DNA of 64,000 bases from contig JAVSML010024346.1 in NCBI GenBank assembly GCA_038503035.1, forward strand, positions 372,001 to 436,000, given 5' to 3'. Below the pieces are notes generated by a model. That model was given only the letters and a program-made list of their open reading frames with translations. It had not been told where the DNA came from and did not search any database. Every line of letters starts with the position of its first letter. Within the stretch, counting starts at the first letter, position 1. Positions 24,516-34,104 of this stretch are shown here, in pieces. Origin of the DNA: Crocodylus rhombifer. Its lineage: Eukaryota; Chordata; Crocodylia; Crocodylidae. Made by a program: the position numbers and the translations under genes.

Positions 24516-26273
24516 GTCATCTTGTATTGGAGACCAGTCCTACAAAGGCATGTTCAAAGGCACCTGTTTATTATCCCAACTGGTGGTAATGGGTTTCCTA
24601 ACAGGTTGGTTAAAACCAGTTGATTCTTGGTTCCATACAAAATCCTGAGCAAAAGTCTAAAAATAAACATTAAGTACATTTTTGTTTGCTAGTTACTCCC
24701 CGATACAAATCCCATTTCGAACATCAACAGAGCCCTCTCTTTGGTATCACACTAAAAGTCTGGAGAAGGCAGCGATCCAAATCCTTTCATTACGGTTTAG
24801 TTATACGCTCCATGATCTTTCCAAGAATTGCGATCAGACTGACTGGTTTGTAATTCCCCAGATCCTCAGCTTAAATGGGAACAGTCTAAGAAGGCAAAGC
24901 AAGGGCTAACGAAGAACAGGACTGAGGCGGCCAATAGGTCAAGGAGGATAAGAAGAGGGCATTGGTCCTGACAGTCAGCAGAGACTTCATTTAAATCTGT
25001 TTCGGGGCAGTGCAAGGAGCCAAAAAAGAGAGATGATGGATTGAGAAGAGGTACCCAGCCAGCTCAGCATCACTCAGTGGATACTGGGCAATACATTCTG
25101 GGCAAGAACAAGGCATGGAAATTAAGGCTTCAGGTCTAAACACTGAATGAAAGGGATGTGTTGAACCAGCATCAAAGCATGCAATGCCACTGCAGAAATA
25201 GAGCAGAAAATGTCACCACAACAGACACACTGGGGAGAACATGGGATTCAGCTGTGAAAAGAAGTGGGATTCTCTTTAATGAAGAAAATCCTTGTGTTTG
25301 CACTTCACCGCCCATAATAAATAGCTAATATTTTTGTGGGATACAAGTAGCATGGGACTTTATCACTTGTTCACCATGTTTATTTGCTGTTTGACTGTGT
25401 ATCTTTGAAGCTTTGCTGTTTGCTTTAGTAAAAACATATTTAAGGATAGGTTCCTGCCTGAGATTACTTCTTTGGAATCCCAGAAAGGATTTGCCAGCTG
25501 CCTTTGGCTGTTTGACAATATTATTTATGCGGGAATGCGCACTCTTTACAAACCAGGCCTGCTTTAATCTAGATATACTGTGGGCAGCAACAGATATTCT
25601 GCATTTTTGCAAAAGGCTTAGTCCGAAGTTTGCCATGCAATCACCTGTACTTTTTTTTATGACTGTTGTGTAATCATACAGAGGAAACTTCGCCACAACC
25701 CCAGGGCACTCAGGAACATTTTTTCTTTCAAAGTATTTTTCATTTAGCTTTAAATATGAGATCAGTGACTTGAGCGGTACAGTAGAGTAGAAGGCTAGTT
25801 CTTTAGTAGGAATTAGAGTAGTAATTTCAGGTAGCTGGTGCTTATATAAAAACATGATTCTCCACTGATCTAACTAAGACCATTTCAGGTAGCTTTAGCC
25901 AAAAATGCCTGCTTTCCAATTTACGCTGTGCCTGCATTTTTAAATGGCTTTACTGAAACTAGTACTAGTACAGAGGCTTCCATAAAATTTGAAAAGATAC
26001 TGCTCAGTGAAAACAATCTAGTTAAATTGTATTATAGATACAAGGGAAACATTATTTCTTCGCTTAAGATGGACATACATCATACATGAAAACAAATGGC
26101 TTCCATTTATAAAGCATTTTTGACAGTGTTGAACTGCCTGGTTCTTCCCAGTGCCACCCAGGGAACAGTTCGTTAGTTAAGGACCAGATTCATGCACCAG
26201 TAGAAGCAGCATAAGATATAATTTCACTTCAAAGAGACTAGTCGCAGGTGTGAAGTTGGGCGCACAATTCAGT
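24516..26273. other. Unassigned intronic sequence
   Basis: No transposon recognised. The AT-rich part at 25300-25960 has the texture of conserved noncoding DNA and contains the 176-codon minus-strand ORF listed separately. Confidence 0.5.
25325..25855 (-). other. Unsupported 176-codon ORF
   Basis: This is one of the longest uninterrupted frames outside LINE sequence. It begins MFLYKHQLPEITTLIPTKEL and is basic (many Lys/Arg), with no signal peptide, membrane segment or motif that I recognise. There is no Kozak-like context of note, no polyadenylation signal at a useful distance and no repeat homology. In AT-balanced DNA of this size one such frame can arise by chance. I list it so it can be tested; I do not claim a gene. 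Confidence 0.12.
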
Positions 26274-26562
26274 GCCATATTTTCTCACATACAATACGCA
26301 CCTTTCCCCCAACAGCCAACTGCTAGAAATTGCTGTGTGCGTTATACATGAGAAATACGGTAAGAACAGTTTCTGCTGCTTAGCAGTCAAAAGCAAAAGT
26401 GGAACCTGCACGTGACTGACGGAGCAGAACAACGAGCAGGCTTGACTCCTAGGCGGCTGCTGCTCACTGGCTTGCGACAAAAAAGCTTTCTTCTTCATTC
26501 TGCCTTTCAAAAACAAGGTGTGCAATTTATTCCAAGGAGTGTTGTACATGAGAAAATGTGGT
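26274..26562. mobile_element. MITE, CATATTTTCTC-family copy 2 (289 bp)
   Basis: Left end CCATATTTTCTCACATACAA pairs with right end, inverted, CCACATTTTCTCATGTACAA. Homologous over its length to 12826-13122. A TA follows the right end and TG precedes the left, compatible with a decayed TA duplication. Non-coding. Confidence 0.82.
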
Positions 26563-26699
26563 AGGTTATCACACCAGGGCCTTCAAAACAGCATGCACGG
26601 CTATTTGTCTTTTGGTGCATGGTGGGTCCTCGCAAATGTACTATCGTAACCATCTCTGGAGAAAGAACAACTGGCTGCAACTGATGATCGATGCTGGGG

Positions 26700-27135
26700 A
26701 AAGTACGACCAGGGATGGATTACACTAGGTATGCCTGACTCATATGTACATTGTCAGCAATCCCTTGATTCAAGGATGATCTCTACTACAGCTCATTGAT
26801 GGCTCTTGAGGTGACTTAATGAGTCCAATCCTTGAGCCACAGCTCCGTTCACAGACATTGCAGGTCTTTCCATAGAGGAGGGTAGGCTGTAGGATACAAT
26901 CCCTCTTCTTTTCCCACCACCAGTCTCTAGTCTCTGCTTTGAGGGCAAGACACTTTACCCTGAAATGGACTGCCGCTTGGCTGAGGTTGTAGCCTCCACT
27001 GTCTCTTCTCTGCTTCAAGGACAAGACACGTTACCTTGACATGGGCTGCCACTTGGTGGAGGTTGTGGCACCACTGGAGTCAGTTAGCAGCCAGCTTCTC
27101 CTAGCTCTTGATGTCAGCATCTACTTCCTTGAGGT
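26700..27135 (-). mobile_element. Non-LTR retrotransposon 3' remnant with Cys-rich C terminus
   Basis: The minus-strand frame at 27024-26770 includes FRVKCLALKAETRDWWWEKKRD and then CNVCERSCGSRIGLI. A CxxC-x(n)-SRIGL(I/F) motif followed by histidines ends the polymerase of several vertebrate non-LTR elements. Here the histidines after RIGLI are lost (KSPQEP), and stops flank the frame. The clade is uncertain. An internal near-duplication of the 'gggcaagacac...accttgaaatgggctgcc' type occurs at about 26940-26970 and 27018-27052. Confidence 0.5.
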
Positions 27136-27669
27136 TGGCATCATATTGAAGGCATACCTACTATTCATAGGTTCTCCCTCTAAAGCATGTAATACTTGCT
27201 ACTGTCAGAGATGAGCCTAGGCGATTCTAGGTGCACTAGGTGATTCCTTGGGACAACAAGTGACAAAATAGAAACAGGAATAATAATTATACATTAATAA
27301 AGCAGGGGTTCGAGGGAGCAGAGAGCTCCTGCTAGTGCCCACTGCTCTTTCAAGGCTACTAGATACCTCCAAGTACAACCCTGCTTGAAGACGCGTACAA
27401 CAAATGGAAAAGAAGACAACCTTACAGTTGCCTGGGTCCCCTCTGGCCATCCCCTCTTTCCTGGTCTGGCAGATGGACAGGTTGGCCAGGATCACGAGGA
27501 GAATGGCCAGAAGGCCCTGGGTTTCTCTGGGTCCATCTAGCCCAGCTGACTTTGTATAGCACTTCTTATCTTCTTATGTTTAACTTTTTAATGACTCTCC
27601 AAGCCATTACTAAGACTTTCATAGACTTGACTGCTGACTAGGCCTGAGTTTTACTTAAATTTAGCAACC
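27136..27669. other. Unassigned intronic sequence
   Basis: No gene recognised. 'gggtccatctagcccagctgac...cttcttatcttcttatg' near 27523-27580 resembles ends of ancient LINE/SINE families but is too short to assign. Confidence 0.4.
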
Positions 27670-27899
27670 TTTGCAGCACCAGAGCATTGGCCACCACTAG
27701 CCTCCTGCTTTACCTGTGACAGGTTAGGTGCTATGCCTTGTGGCTGTGTGTCAGGGTTGACTGTGTAATTGTAGTAATAAAGTAGGAAAGGATTTATACA
27801 GGACAATCAGGATAGGGAGGATCCTGTTTCAGGCAGAGGCCTGGACTGGATGACCTCTAGAGGTCCCTTCCAGCCCTACACTTCGATGATTCTGTGATT
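27670..27899 (+). mobile_element. CR1 LINE 3' UTR fragment
   Basis: The end 'gcagaggcctggactggatgacctctagaggtcccttccagccctaca' with a GATTCTGTGATT tail is a CR1 3' end. It is similar to the UTR at 19290-19502, including TGTCAGGGTTGAC and GATAGGGAGGATCCTG, so the two belong to the same subfamily. Confidence 0.85.
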
Positions 27900-28234
27900 A
27901 CTGGCTGTAAAAAAAAAGAACACGATCTTTAGCAGGAAACCCTTGACCTTCTGAGAAAACCCAAAATTTACTAAAAGGCATATTAGGCACTCTAATCACA
28001 ATTAGCTCATAGTGTCCTTTCTAAAAAGGTCTAAAACTGTTGATAAAATATTATACATACAAATACTCATTTTTTAAAAACAACTGGCTCTGTTTAAAGA
28101 AGCTAGGGACATGGTACAACGTTAGCTCTTAGAGCTCTTTCAATTATACAAATGACTATCACGGTGACAACACACTTGCTATGGTTTGTTAAGATACCCA
28201 TCTCTTTCTCCTAATAAAGCAAAACCAGAAGAAA

Positions 28235-28600
28235 AATCGGTGAAAAGCAGCTAAGATGATTACAGTGCTGGAGGGACTGATTTAAGAGGACAGATTAAGA
28301 GAACTAAACATTGGGTAGCCTGGCTAAGTGACAATTTATGGGGACAGGATGACTGTTAACAAGTATTTAAAGGCTGCTTGCTCACAAAAGGTAGATGCAG
28401 AGCCAAGAGCGATAGGCTGAAATTAACTATATGAAAATTTATGATAACTAGCAGGAAACTAAGACAAAAACAGAAAGAGCTATTAGACTACGGAAGTGTC
28501 TTCTGAGAAAAGTAGCGCAAACCCACTCGCTTGAGTAATGATGAATAGAAGAGTCTAAAGAGAGTCTCTTACACACGTTCAAGAGAGATGTCTATGCCGA
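28235..28600 (+). mobile_element. Ancient CR1/L3-type LINE fragment
   Basis: Words such as 'agatgattacagtgctggagggactgatttaagaggacagattaagagaactaaacat', 'gacaggatgactgttaacaagtatttaaaggctgc' and 'ttcaagagagatgtctatg' follow the CR1 ORF2 C-terminal region. Indels have destroyed the frame. Older than the other copies here. Confidence 0.7.
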
Positions 28601-29000
28601 GGCAGACAGCAGTGCATTAGCTATTCCTCACAATACAAACCCACAGGCAAAGTACTTGAAAAGTACATGGAACTGTGCATTAAAAGAAGTCTTTTATCAG
28701 AGGCATTTTGTGTGAAACGGTGTAGAGTAAAGGCAGGCATTATGATAACACCACCAAGGGATGAGCTAGCCTCAGCTGCCTACACAAATATTCTTTTTAG
28801 CTTGTAGGAAAGAAACACTTGTGTCCTAATTCATTACTGCATAAGCACTTTAGACATGAGCAGTAATCCTTTTTGACACGTTAGTGATGAATATCTAATT
28901 GATCATTTTCTGTGAGACTGTAGATAACAAGAATTCACAGGATTGCAGTTAATGCTCACAAACATTTTGCAAAGGATGCTAAATCTCATGTTTTAGGGTC
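28601..29000. other. Unassigned intronic sequence
   Basis: No repeat or exon recognised; AT-rich with TAAT motifs at 28840-28930. Confidence 0.45.
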
Positions 29001-29004
29001 TAAA

Positions 29005-29175
29005 CCAATCTCTAATAAACAGAGAGTAGGAAGAGACCTGTTAGGCCAGGCATTTCAACTCCACTAGGGCCTAAATCCAAGGTTAGTAGACTTCCAACTA
29101 AAACACCAGCTGCAGGTGACTGTTGGAGCCAGGATGTTGGACTGGATGGACGTTAGATCAGATCCTGTACAGCCA
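29005..29175 (+). mobile_element. Ancient CR1/L3-type 3' end
   Basis: 'ccaggatgttggactggatggacgttagatcagatcctgtacagcc' is a LINE 3' end of CR1/L3 type without the younger GGTCCCTTCCAG signature. May be the tail of the copy at 28235-28600. Confidence 0.55.
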
Positions 29176-29618
29176 CTGCTATGTACCTCAACTGAGTCCA
29201 TTGCTCTTTTTGTTGTGATTAAATTGGATAAAGTTTTGTTTTCGGGCCGGGTCAAGCCCCCGGCCAGGCCCCTACTTGGCCCAGCCCCCCAGGGAGCTGC
29301 GCGAACAGGCTGCGCAAACAGGCGCTCGAGTTAGCGTGGAGTTCGCGCAGCAGAGGGCGCGACATGGCACGAGACCCTGCCTGCGACCCCCCCCAGCCTT
29401 AGCCAGCCCCAGCCGTAGCCAGCCTACCAGAGGCATGACACGGATGGGCACGCGCCGCACCCCGAGGGTCCCCTCGGGCTCTGCGGCCCCCCCCATCGGG
29501 CACCTCAGAGACGGCCGCCCAGACAGAGCCCACGGTCCCGGGCTCCACGCAGACGGGGCCCCTGGCTCTTGGATGCGGGGGCTGCCTGTCCCTTTTTCAG
29601 GCTCTGGGGCCCGGGAGC

Positions 29619-30130
29619 ATGGCCACCTCCACGTGCGGGGTCTGCTCCCTACTGGGGTCTCTGGTGCGCCAGCTGGAGGAGCTCCAGGCCACAGTCCAGA
29701 GACTGCACGCCATCAGGGACTGCGAGCAGGAGATAGACTCCTACTGCCAGGCCCTTTTCCCCCGGGAGCCGCAGGGCAGAGCGCCGTCTCCCTCCAGGAC
29801 TAAGGAGGACTCTGGGACCTCCCGCTCTGCCCAGTCAGGGGCATGGACCGAGGTGGTCAAGGGCCCAAGGCCCGCCGCACCAAGGCCCCTTCCTCGCCGG
29901 AGCTGAGCAACAGGTTTGCACCTCTTGCAGCCCCGGCAGAGCCTGCTCAGTTGCCGCCTCCCGCAGGCAACCCAGGCTCGACCGCAGCTACTGGCCCCGC
30001 TTTCCCCAAGACAAAGCGAAAGGTGTTTGTTGTGGGAGACTCCCTGCGGGGCACTGAGGGGGCAATCTGCCGCCCCGACCCCTTAGCCCGGGAAGTCTGC
30101 TGCTTCCCGGGGGCCCGCATGGACAGCTAG
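29619..30130 (+). pseudogene. CR1 ORF1 remnant, frameshifted and 3'-deleted
   Basis: CR1 ORF1 encodes an RNA-binding/esterase-like protein. The first frame (29619-29906) contains LVRQLEELQATVQRLHAI, a short amphipathic coiled coil, then WTEVVKGP. A frameshift near 29865 moves the reading to the frame with SPELSNRFAPLA and KRKVFVVGDSLRGTE. VVGDS matches the SGNH/GDSL esterase nucleophile block of CR1 ORF1. The frame ends in a stop at 30128-30130, where the deletion junction lies. The remaining esterase catalytic residues are gone. Confidence 0.78.
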
Positions 30131-30134
30131 AGAC

Positions 30135-30486
30135 CCTCTGGGTTAAAATTCGTGGGGAACACGGCACAGGGGACACAACGGTGGGAGTCTACTACAGACC
30201 TCCCACCCAAAGTCCTGAGCTTGACCAGGAGTTCACCCAGGAACTGACTGAGGCCGCTTGCTCCAGGACTTTGGTTGTCATGGGTGACTTCAATTACCCG
30301 GACATCTCGTGGGAGGATCACTCAGCAAAATCTGAGCGGTCGCAAAGCTTCCTCTCGTGCATGGATGACCTCTACCTGACTCAAGAAGTCTATGGGCCAA
30401 CGAAAGATAAAGCGCTGCTCGACATGGTACTGGCTACAGGGGGACGACCTAATCGGCGACCTAGCGATCGATGGGAAGCTGGGTGA
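30135..30486 (+). pseudogene. CR1 ORF2 endonuclease, C-terminal half
   Basis: The frame includes VGVYYRPPTQSPELDQEF, LVVMGDFNYPDISWEDH and FLSCMDDLYLTQEVYGPT-x-ALLDMVLAT, which correspond to the second half of the apurinic-like endonuclease of CR1 (GDFN motif). The N-terminal catalytic Asn/Glu blocks are missing because of the junction near 30127. A frameshift near 30445 separates it from the next frame, which resumes at IGDLAIDGKLGDSNHELITF (SDH-like block, here SNH). Confidence 0.82.
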
Positions 30487-31636
30487 CAGCAACCACGAGC
30501 TGATCACCTTCACCATCCGCCGTAAAGCTGGCAAGTCAGTCAGCAACACAGAAGTCCTTGACTTCAGAAAAGCCGACTTTGACAAGCTCAAGAGGCTAGT
30601 TGGTCAGGCCCTTAGGGACCACGACCCCAGGGAGATGGGAGTTCAAGAAGAGTGGTTGCTTCTCAAGGAAGCGATCCTCAGTGCACAAGCTAAATCTATT
30701 CCAACACGGAGGAAAGGCAGCAAGAAGGCACAGCAGCCCTCCTGGCTCTCCAGGGACCTAGCGGACCTCCTGCAGCTAAAAAGGAAAGCCTACAAAGGAT
30801 GGAGGACGGGATTCACCTCCAAGGAGGATTATTCTGCACTGGTCCGGTCCTGCAGGGAGCAAACCAGGAAAGCTAAGGCTGCAACTGAACTCCAACTAGC
30901 TTCAAGCATCAAGGACAACAAAAAGTCCTTTTTCAGGTATGTGGGGAGCCGGAGGAAAAGCAAGGGCAACGTTGGACCCCTGCTGAACCAGATGGGGCAA
31001 CTGACAACTGATGCCCAGGAAAAAGCCAACCTATTAAATAGGTACTTTGTGTCAGTCTTTCATCAGTCACACGGGATGCCCATGCCTGCTATGGGACAGG
31101 GAGATCCGGGTGATGGGGATCCCCTACCCTCCATCAATGCTGACCTCGTGAAGGAACACCTTGAGAAGCTGGATACCTTCAAGTCAGCCGGCCCTGACAA
31201 CCTGCACCCCAGGGTACTCAAGGAGCTGGCGAGCGTCATAGCCCAGCCCCTGACACAGATCTTTGAAAACTCCTGGTGCTCTGGTGAAGTGCCCGAAGAC
31301 CTGAAGAAGGCCATTGTGGTGCCGATCTTCAAGAAAGGGAGAAGAATGGATCCGGCTAACTACAGGCCCATTAGCCTGACTTCTATCCTGGGGAAGATCC
31401 TAGAAAAGTTTATTAAGGAGGCCATCCTTGAGGGACTGGCCCAGGCTAACATCCTAAGGGATAGCCAGCATGGGTTTGTTGCGGGTAGGTCTTGTTTGAC
31501 CAATCTCATTTCCTTCTATGACCAGGTGACCTATCACCTGGACAAGGGAGAAGAGATTGATGTCATATATCTTGACTTCAAAAAAGCTTTTGATCTGGTA
31601 TCCCATGATCACCTCTTGGCCAAACTAGCCAGTTAA
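30447..31636 (+). pseudogene. CR1 ORF2 linker and first half of reverse transcriptase
   Basis: This open frame (continuous from 30392 but homologous only from about 30447) reads EVLDFRKADFDKLKRLVG, then NLLNRYFVSVF, SAGPDNLHPRVLKELA, VVPIFKKGRRMDPANYRPISLTS, QHGFVAGRSCLTNLISFYD and VIYLDFKKAFDLVSHDHLLAKLA. These are the conserved RT motifs 0 to A with the motif A aspartate present. The frame stops at 31636, directly after motif A. Some 400 codons without a stop suggest a relatively young insertion. Confidence 0.9.
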
Positions 31637-31640
31637 TAAT

Positions 31641-32477
31641 GTGGACATTGGAGTCAGGAGTGGACTGGCCAAGTTCGCCGATGACACCAAACTTTGGGGC
31701 AAAGCATCCACGCCAGAAGATAGGCGGGTGATCCAGGCTGATCTGGACAAGCTCAGCAAATGGGCAGACAAGAACCTGATGGCGTTTAACACCGAAAAAT
31801 GCAAGGTTCTCCACCTTGGGAGGAAAAACCTGCAGCATCCTTATAGGCTCGGCAGTGCTACGTTGGTTAGCACTACAGAAGAAAGAGACTTGGGGGTCAT
31901 CATTGACCACAAGATGAACATGAGCCTGCAGTGCGATGCTGCGGCTAGTAAAGCAACCAAAATGCTGGCTTGCATCCATAGATGCTTCTCGAGCAAATCC
32001 CGGGACGTCATTCTCCCCTTGTACTCGGCCTTGGTGAGGCCGCAGCTGGAGTACTGCGTCCAGTTTTGGGCTCCACAATTCAAAAAGGATGCGAAGAAGC
32101 TTGAGAGAGTCTGGAGGAGAGCCACGCGCATGATCAGAGGTCAGGAAAACAGATCTTACGATGATGATAGGCTGAGAGCCATGGGACTCTTGAGCCTGGA
32201 AAAGCACAGGCTCAGGGGTGATCTGGCCACCTATAAGTTTATCAGGGGTGACCACCAGGATCTGGGGGAACGATTGTTCACCAGAGCGCCCCAAGGGATG
32301 ACGAGGTCGAACGGTCACAAACTCCTGCAAGACCGTTTCAGGCTGGACATAAGGAAGAATTTCTTTACTGTCCGAGTCCCCAAGGTCTGGAACAGTCTGC
32401 CAGCGGAGGTGGTTCAAGCACCTACATTGAACACTTTCAAGAGTAAATTGGATGCTTATCTTGCTGGGATCCTATGA
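31641..32477 (+). pseudogene. CR1 ORF2 RT motif C through C terminus
   Basis: 278 codons: DIGVRSGLAKFADDTKLWGK carries the motif C DD pair, followed by KVLHLGR, ERDLGVIIDHKMNMSLQCD, VILPLYSALVRPQLEYCVQFW, RRATRMIRG, RLRGDLATYKFIRG, FRLDIRKNFFTVRVPKVWNSLP and FKSKLDAYLAGIL. About 75 codons expected between motif A and motif C, including motif B (PQGSVLGP-type), are absent, so the RT cannot be active. Confidence 0.92.
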
Positions 32478-32596
32478 CCCCAGCTGACTTGCTGCCCTTT
32501 GGGCAGGGGGCTGGACTCGATGATCTCCCGAGGTCCCTTCCAGCCCTGATGTCTATGAAATCTATGAAGATTCTACCTATTTATCCAGGTGGTATA

Positions 32597-32748
32597 TGTA
32601 GTAGTAAGGGTTAGCTCCCTTCCCGAGGGCTGACATGATGACATCAATAGGAAGTTGTCAACCATCTTTGCGTGTTTGTTAGCAGTTGCCATAAAGCCCT
32701 TTTGAGAACAAGAAGTCTCTCTGCCTGGTCCTGAGCTACATGACAGCA
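32597..32748 (+). repeat. 5' LTR-like repeat
   Basis: TG...CA ended, 152 bp, with CCATAAAGCCC resembling a polyadenylation region near the 3' part. It lacks the central segment found in the other repeat. Confidence 0.65.
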
Positions 32749-33054
32749 TATGGTGTCAGGAATGGCTGAATCCTGCCACCAGCCTCAATCAGCTAAATCC
32801 AGCTCAGGGCAGAGGCTGGCCACAGAGAGGGATTATAACACCAGGCATGCCTCAATAAACATACCTGCTCTTTCCCCACAGCAGGAAATATGGATTCCAG
32901 ATGCAGGAGTACAAGGCACTGTCCAGCCTAAGGTGTCCATTCACAATGGGTGGAGACACCTAGAGTCTCCTCCGTAGGGATTGAGAGCATCTTCATCATA
33001 GTCCACCTCTTCGCTAGACTAGGTCAGGACAGTCAGTTCAACCAAACAGACTAG

Positions 33055-33110
33055 ATCTCATAGATGCATAGATGTTAGGGGCTGGAAGGGACCTTATAAC
33101 ACCTGTGAAC
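33055..33110 (-). mobile_element. CR1 3' terminus fragment inside the LTR-like element
   Basis: 'tagatgcatagatgttaggggctggaagggacctt' is the reverse of a CR1 3' end. It lies within the interior of the LTR-like element, so it inserted later or was captured. Confidence 0.6.
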
Positions 33111-33281
33111 TTATCTACTTTCAATGAACAGGCTCATTGATGTTTCTGTTCTGATTATTCTCTTTTTGTAGGAAGGTGTGTGGTAAAGACTCACAAGAGA
33201 GTGATGTGCTTGCAGCCTCTTTTCTCAAGATGATTTTGCAGTGCTTTAGAAATCCTTCAAGTTTTTCCTGAAAATGGGGGA

Positions 33282-33540
33282 TGTAGTAATAAGAGTTAAC
33301 TCCTTTCCCAAGGCCTGACATGGAGACATCAACAGGAAGCCATTACCCGTGTGTGTGTGCGCATCAGTACCACCATGTTTTGGAAGGACATCCTTTGCTA
33401 TGGAGTCTTTGAGATCAGGCAGGGTCAACCTGCAGCATCAATGCCACAAGTGGCATGGGCTGGGTGTGTGCGAGTAGTTGCAGTGAAGCCCTTTTGAGAG
33501 CAAGAAGTCTCCTTGCCTATTCCTGAGCTACGTGGTAGCA
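33282..33540 (+). repeat. 3' LTR-like repeat
   Basis: TG...CA ended, 259 bp; its first ~65 and last ~70 bases align to the 5' repeat. A GTGTGTGTGTGCG stretch lies where the two diverge. Confidence 0.65.
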
Positions 33541-34104
33541 CAATGCACACACAGTGCCCTACTTGGGAAGGAGCAGAGGATGAAGTCTATGCAACTCTTA
33601 AAGAAGTAGAGGGTTTGCACACATTATTTGTGCTGTAAAGGGAACATGCCTTTTCTAGCTCAGCTCTCAGAATGATGCCAGCCTGATGCCCATTTCAAAT
33701 ATTTGAGTGGCGTAAGATCATGTTGGCAGGACAGAAAGAGAGGAAAGTGCTTTATAAATAAAATACATGTACAACATACATTATGTTTTACATGCAAAAC
33801 AGGGCAGCAACAATAATTGTTCAATCCAGTCCTGAAGTAAACAAACACAAAATACTGACTGCAGTTCAGGTTCTTGTTGCAATGGCTACACAACCCGAAT
33901 GCTGGTTTTGGCTGGGATCAGAGCAAAAAATAAATGAATTAAATAACGACTTCACTGAACCTTGACTGGCTTTTAGGCAACAAACGTATAAAATTACATC
34001 CTTTTTCTTCATTTTCCTTATTTCAAATGTCCAACTCGCACCAATGGGGGGAGATTCAACATAGTCTATGTAAATTGACAAGCAAGTGAAGAGAGAGAGA
34101 GATC
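33541..34104. other. Unassigned intronic sequence
   Basis: No repeat or exon recognised. A short GA run lies at 34089-34101, just before the next CR1 starts. Confidence 0.5.

Larger units (their letters stand above)
29235..32568 (+). mobile_element. CR1 LINE with both ends and two internal deletions (3.3 kb)
   Basis: GC-rich 5' region, ORF1 remnant, endonuclease C-terminal half, reverse transcriptase with a gap, C-terminal domain and 3' end with GGACTCGATGATCTC, GGTCCCTTCCAG and a TCTATGAAATCTATGAA tail. Two junctions depart from the family order: near 30127 ORF1 passes directly into the middle of the endonuclease, and near 31637 RT motif A passes directly to motif C. The element is about 1.5-2 kb shorter than a full CR1 and non-autonomous. 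Its 3' third closely resembles the fragments at 45379-45580 and 61831-62122. Confidence 0.93.
32597..33540 (+). mobile_element. LTR-like pair with short internal region
   Basis: Two related direct repeats begin TGTAGTAxTAAG and end GAGCTACxTGxxAGCA: 32597-32748 (152 bp) and 33282-33540 (259 bp). The longer has about 105 extra bases in its middle. A purine tract AAAATGGGGGA immediately precedes the second repeat, as a polypurine tract would, and TGGTGTCAGGA follows the first by two bases, in the place of a primer-binding site. The ~530-bp interior has no gag or pol. This fits a non-autonomous LTR retrotransposon or a remnant of an endogenous retrovirus-like element. No target duplication is evident. 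Confidence 0.65.

Noticed and set aside
31578..32417. 279-codon minus-strand ORF
   Set aside because: Antisense shadow of CR1 ORF2; the sense frame carries the RT motifs.
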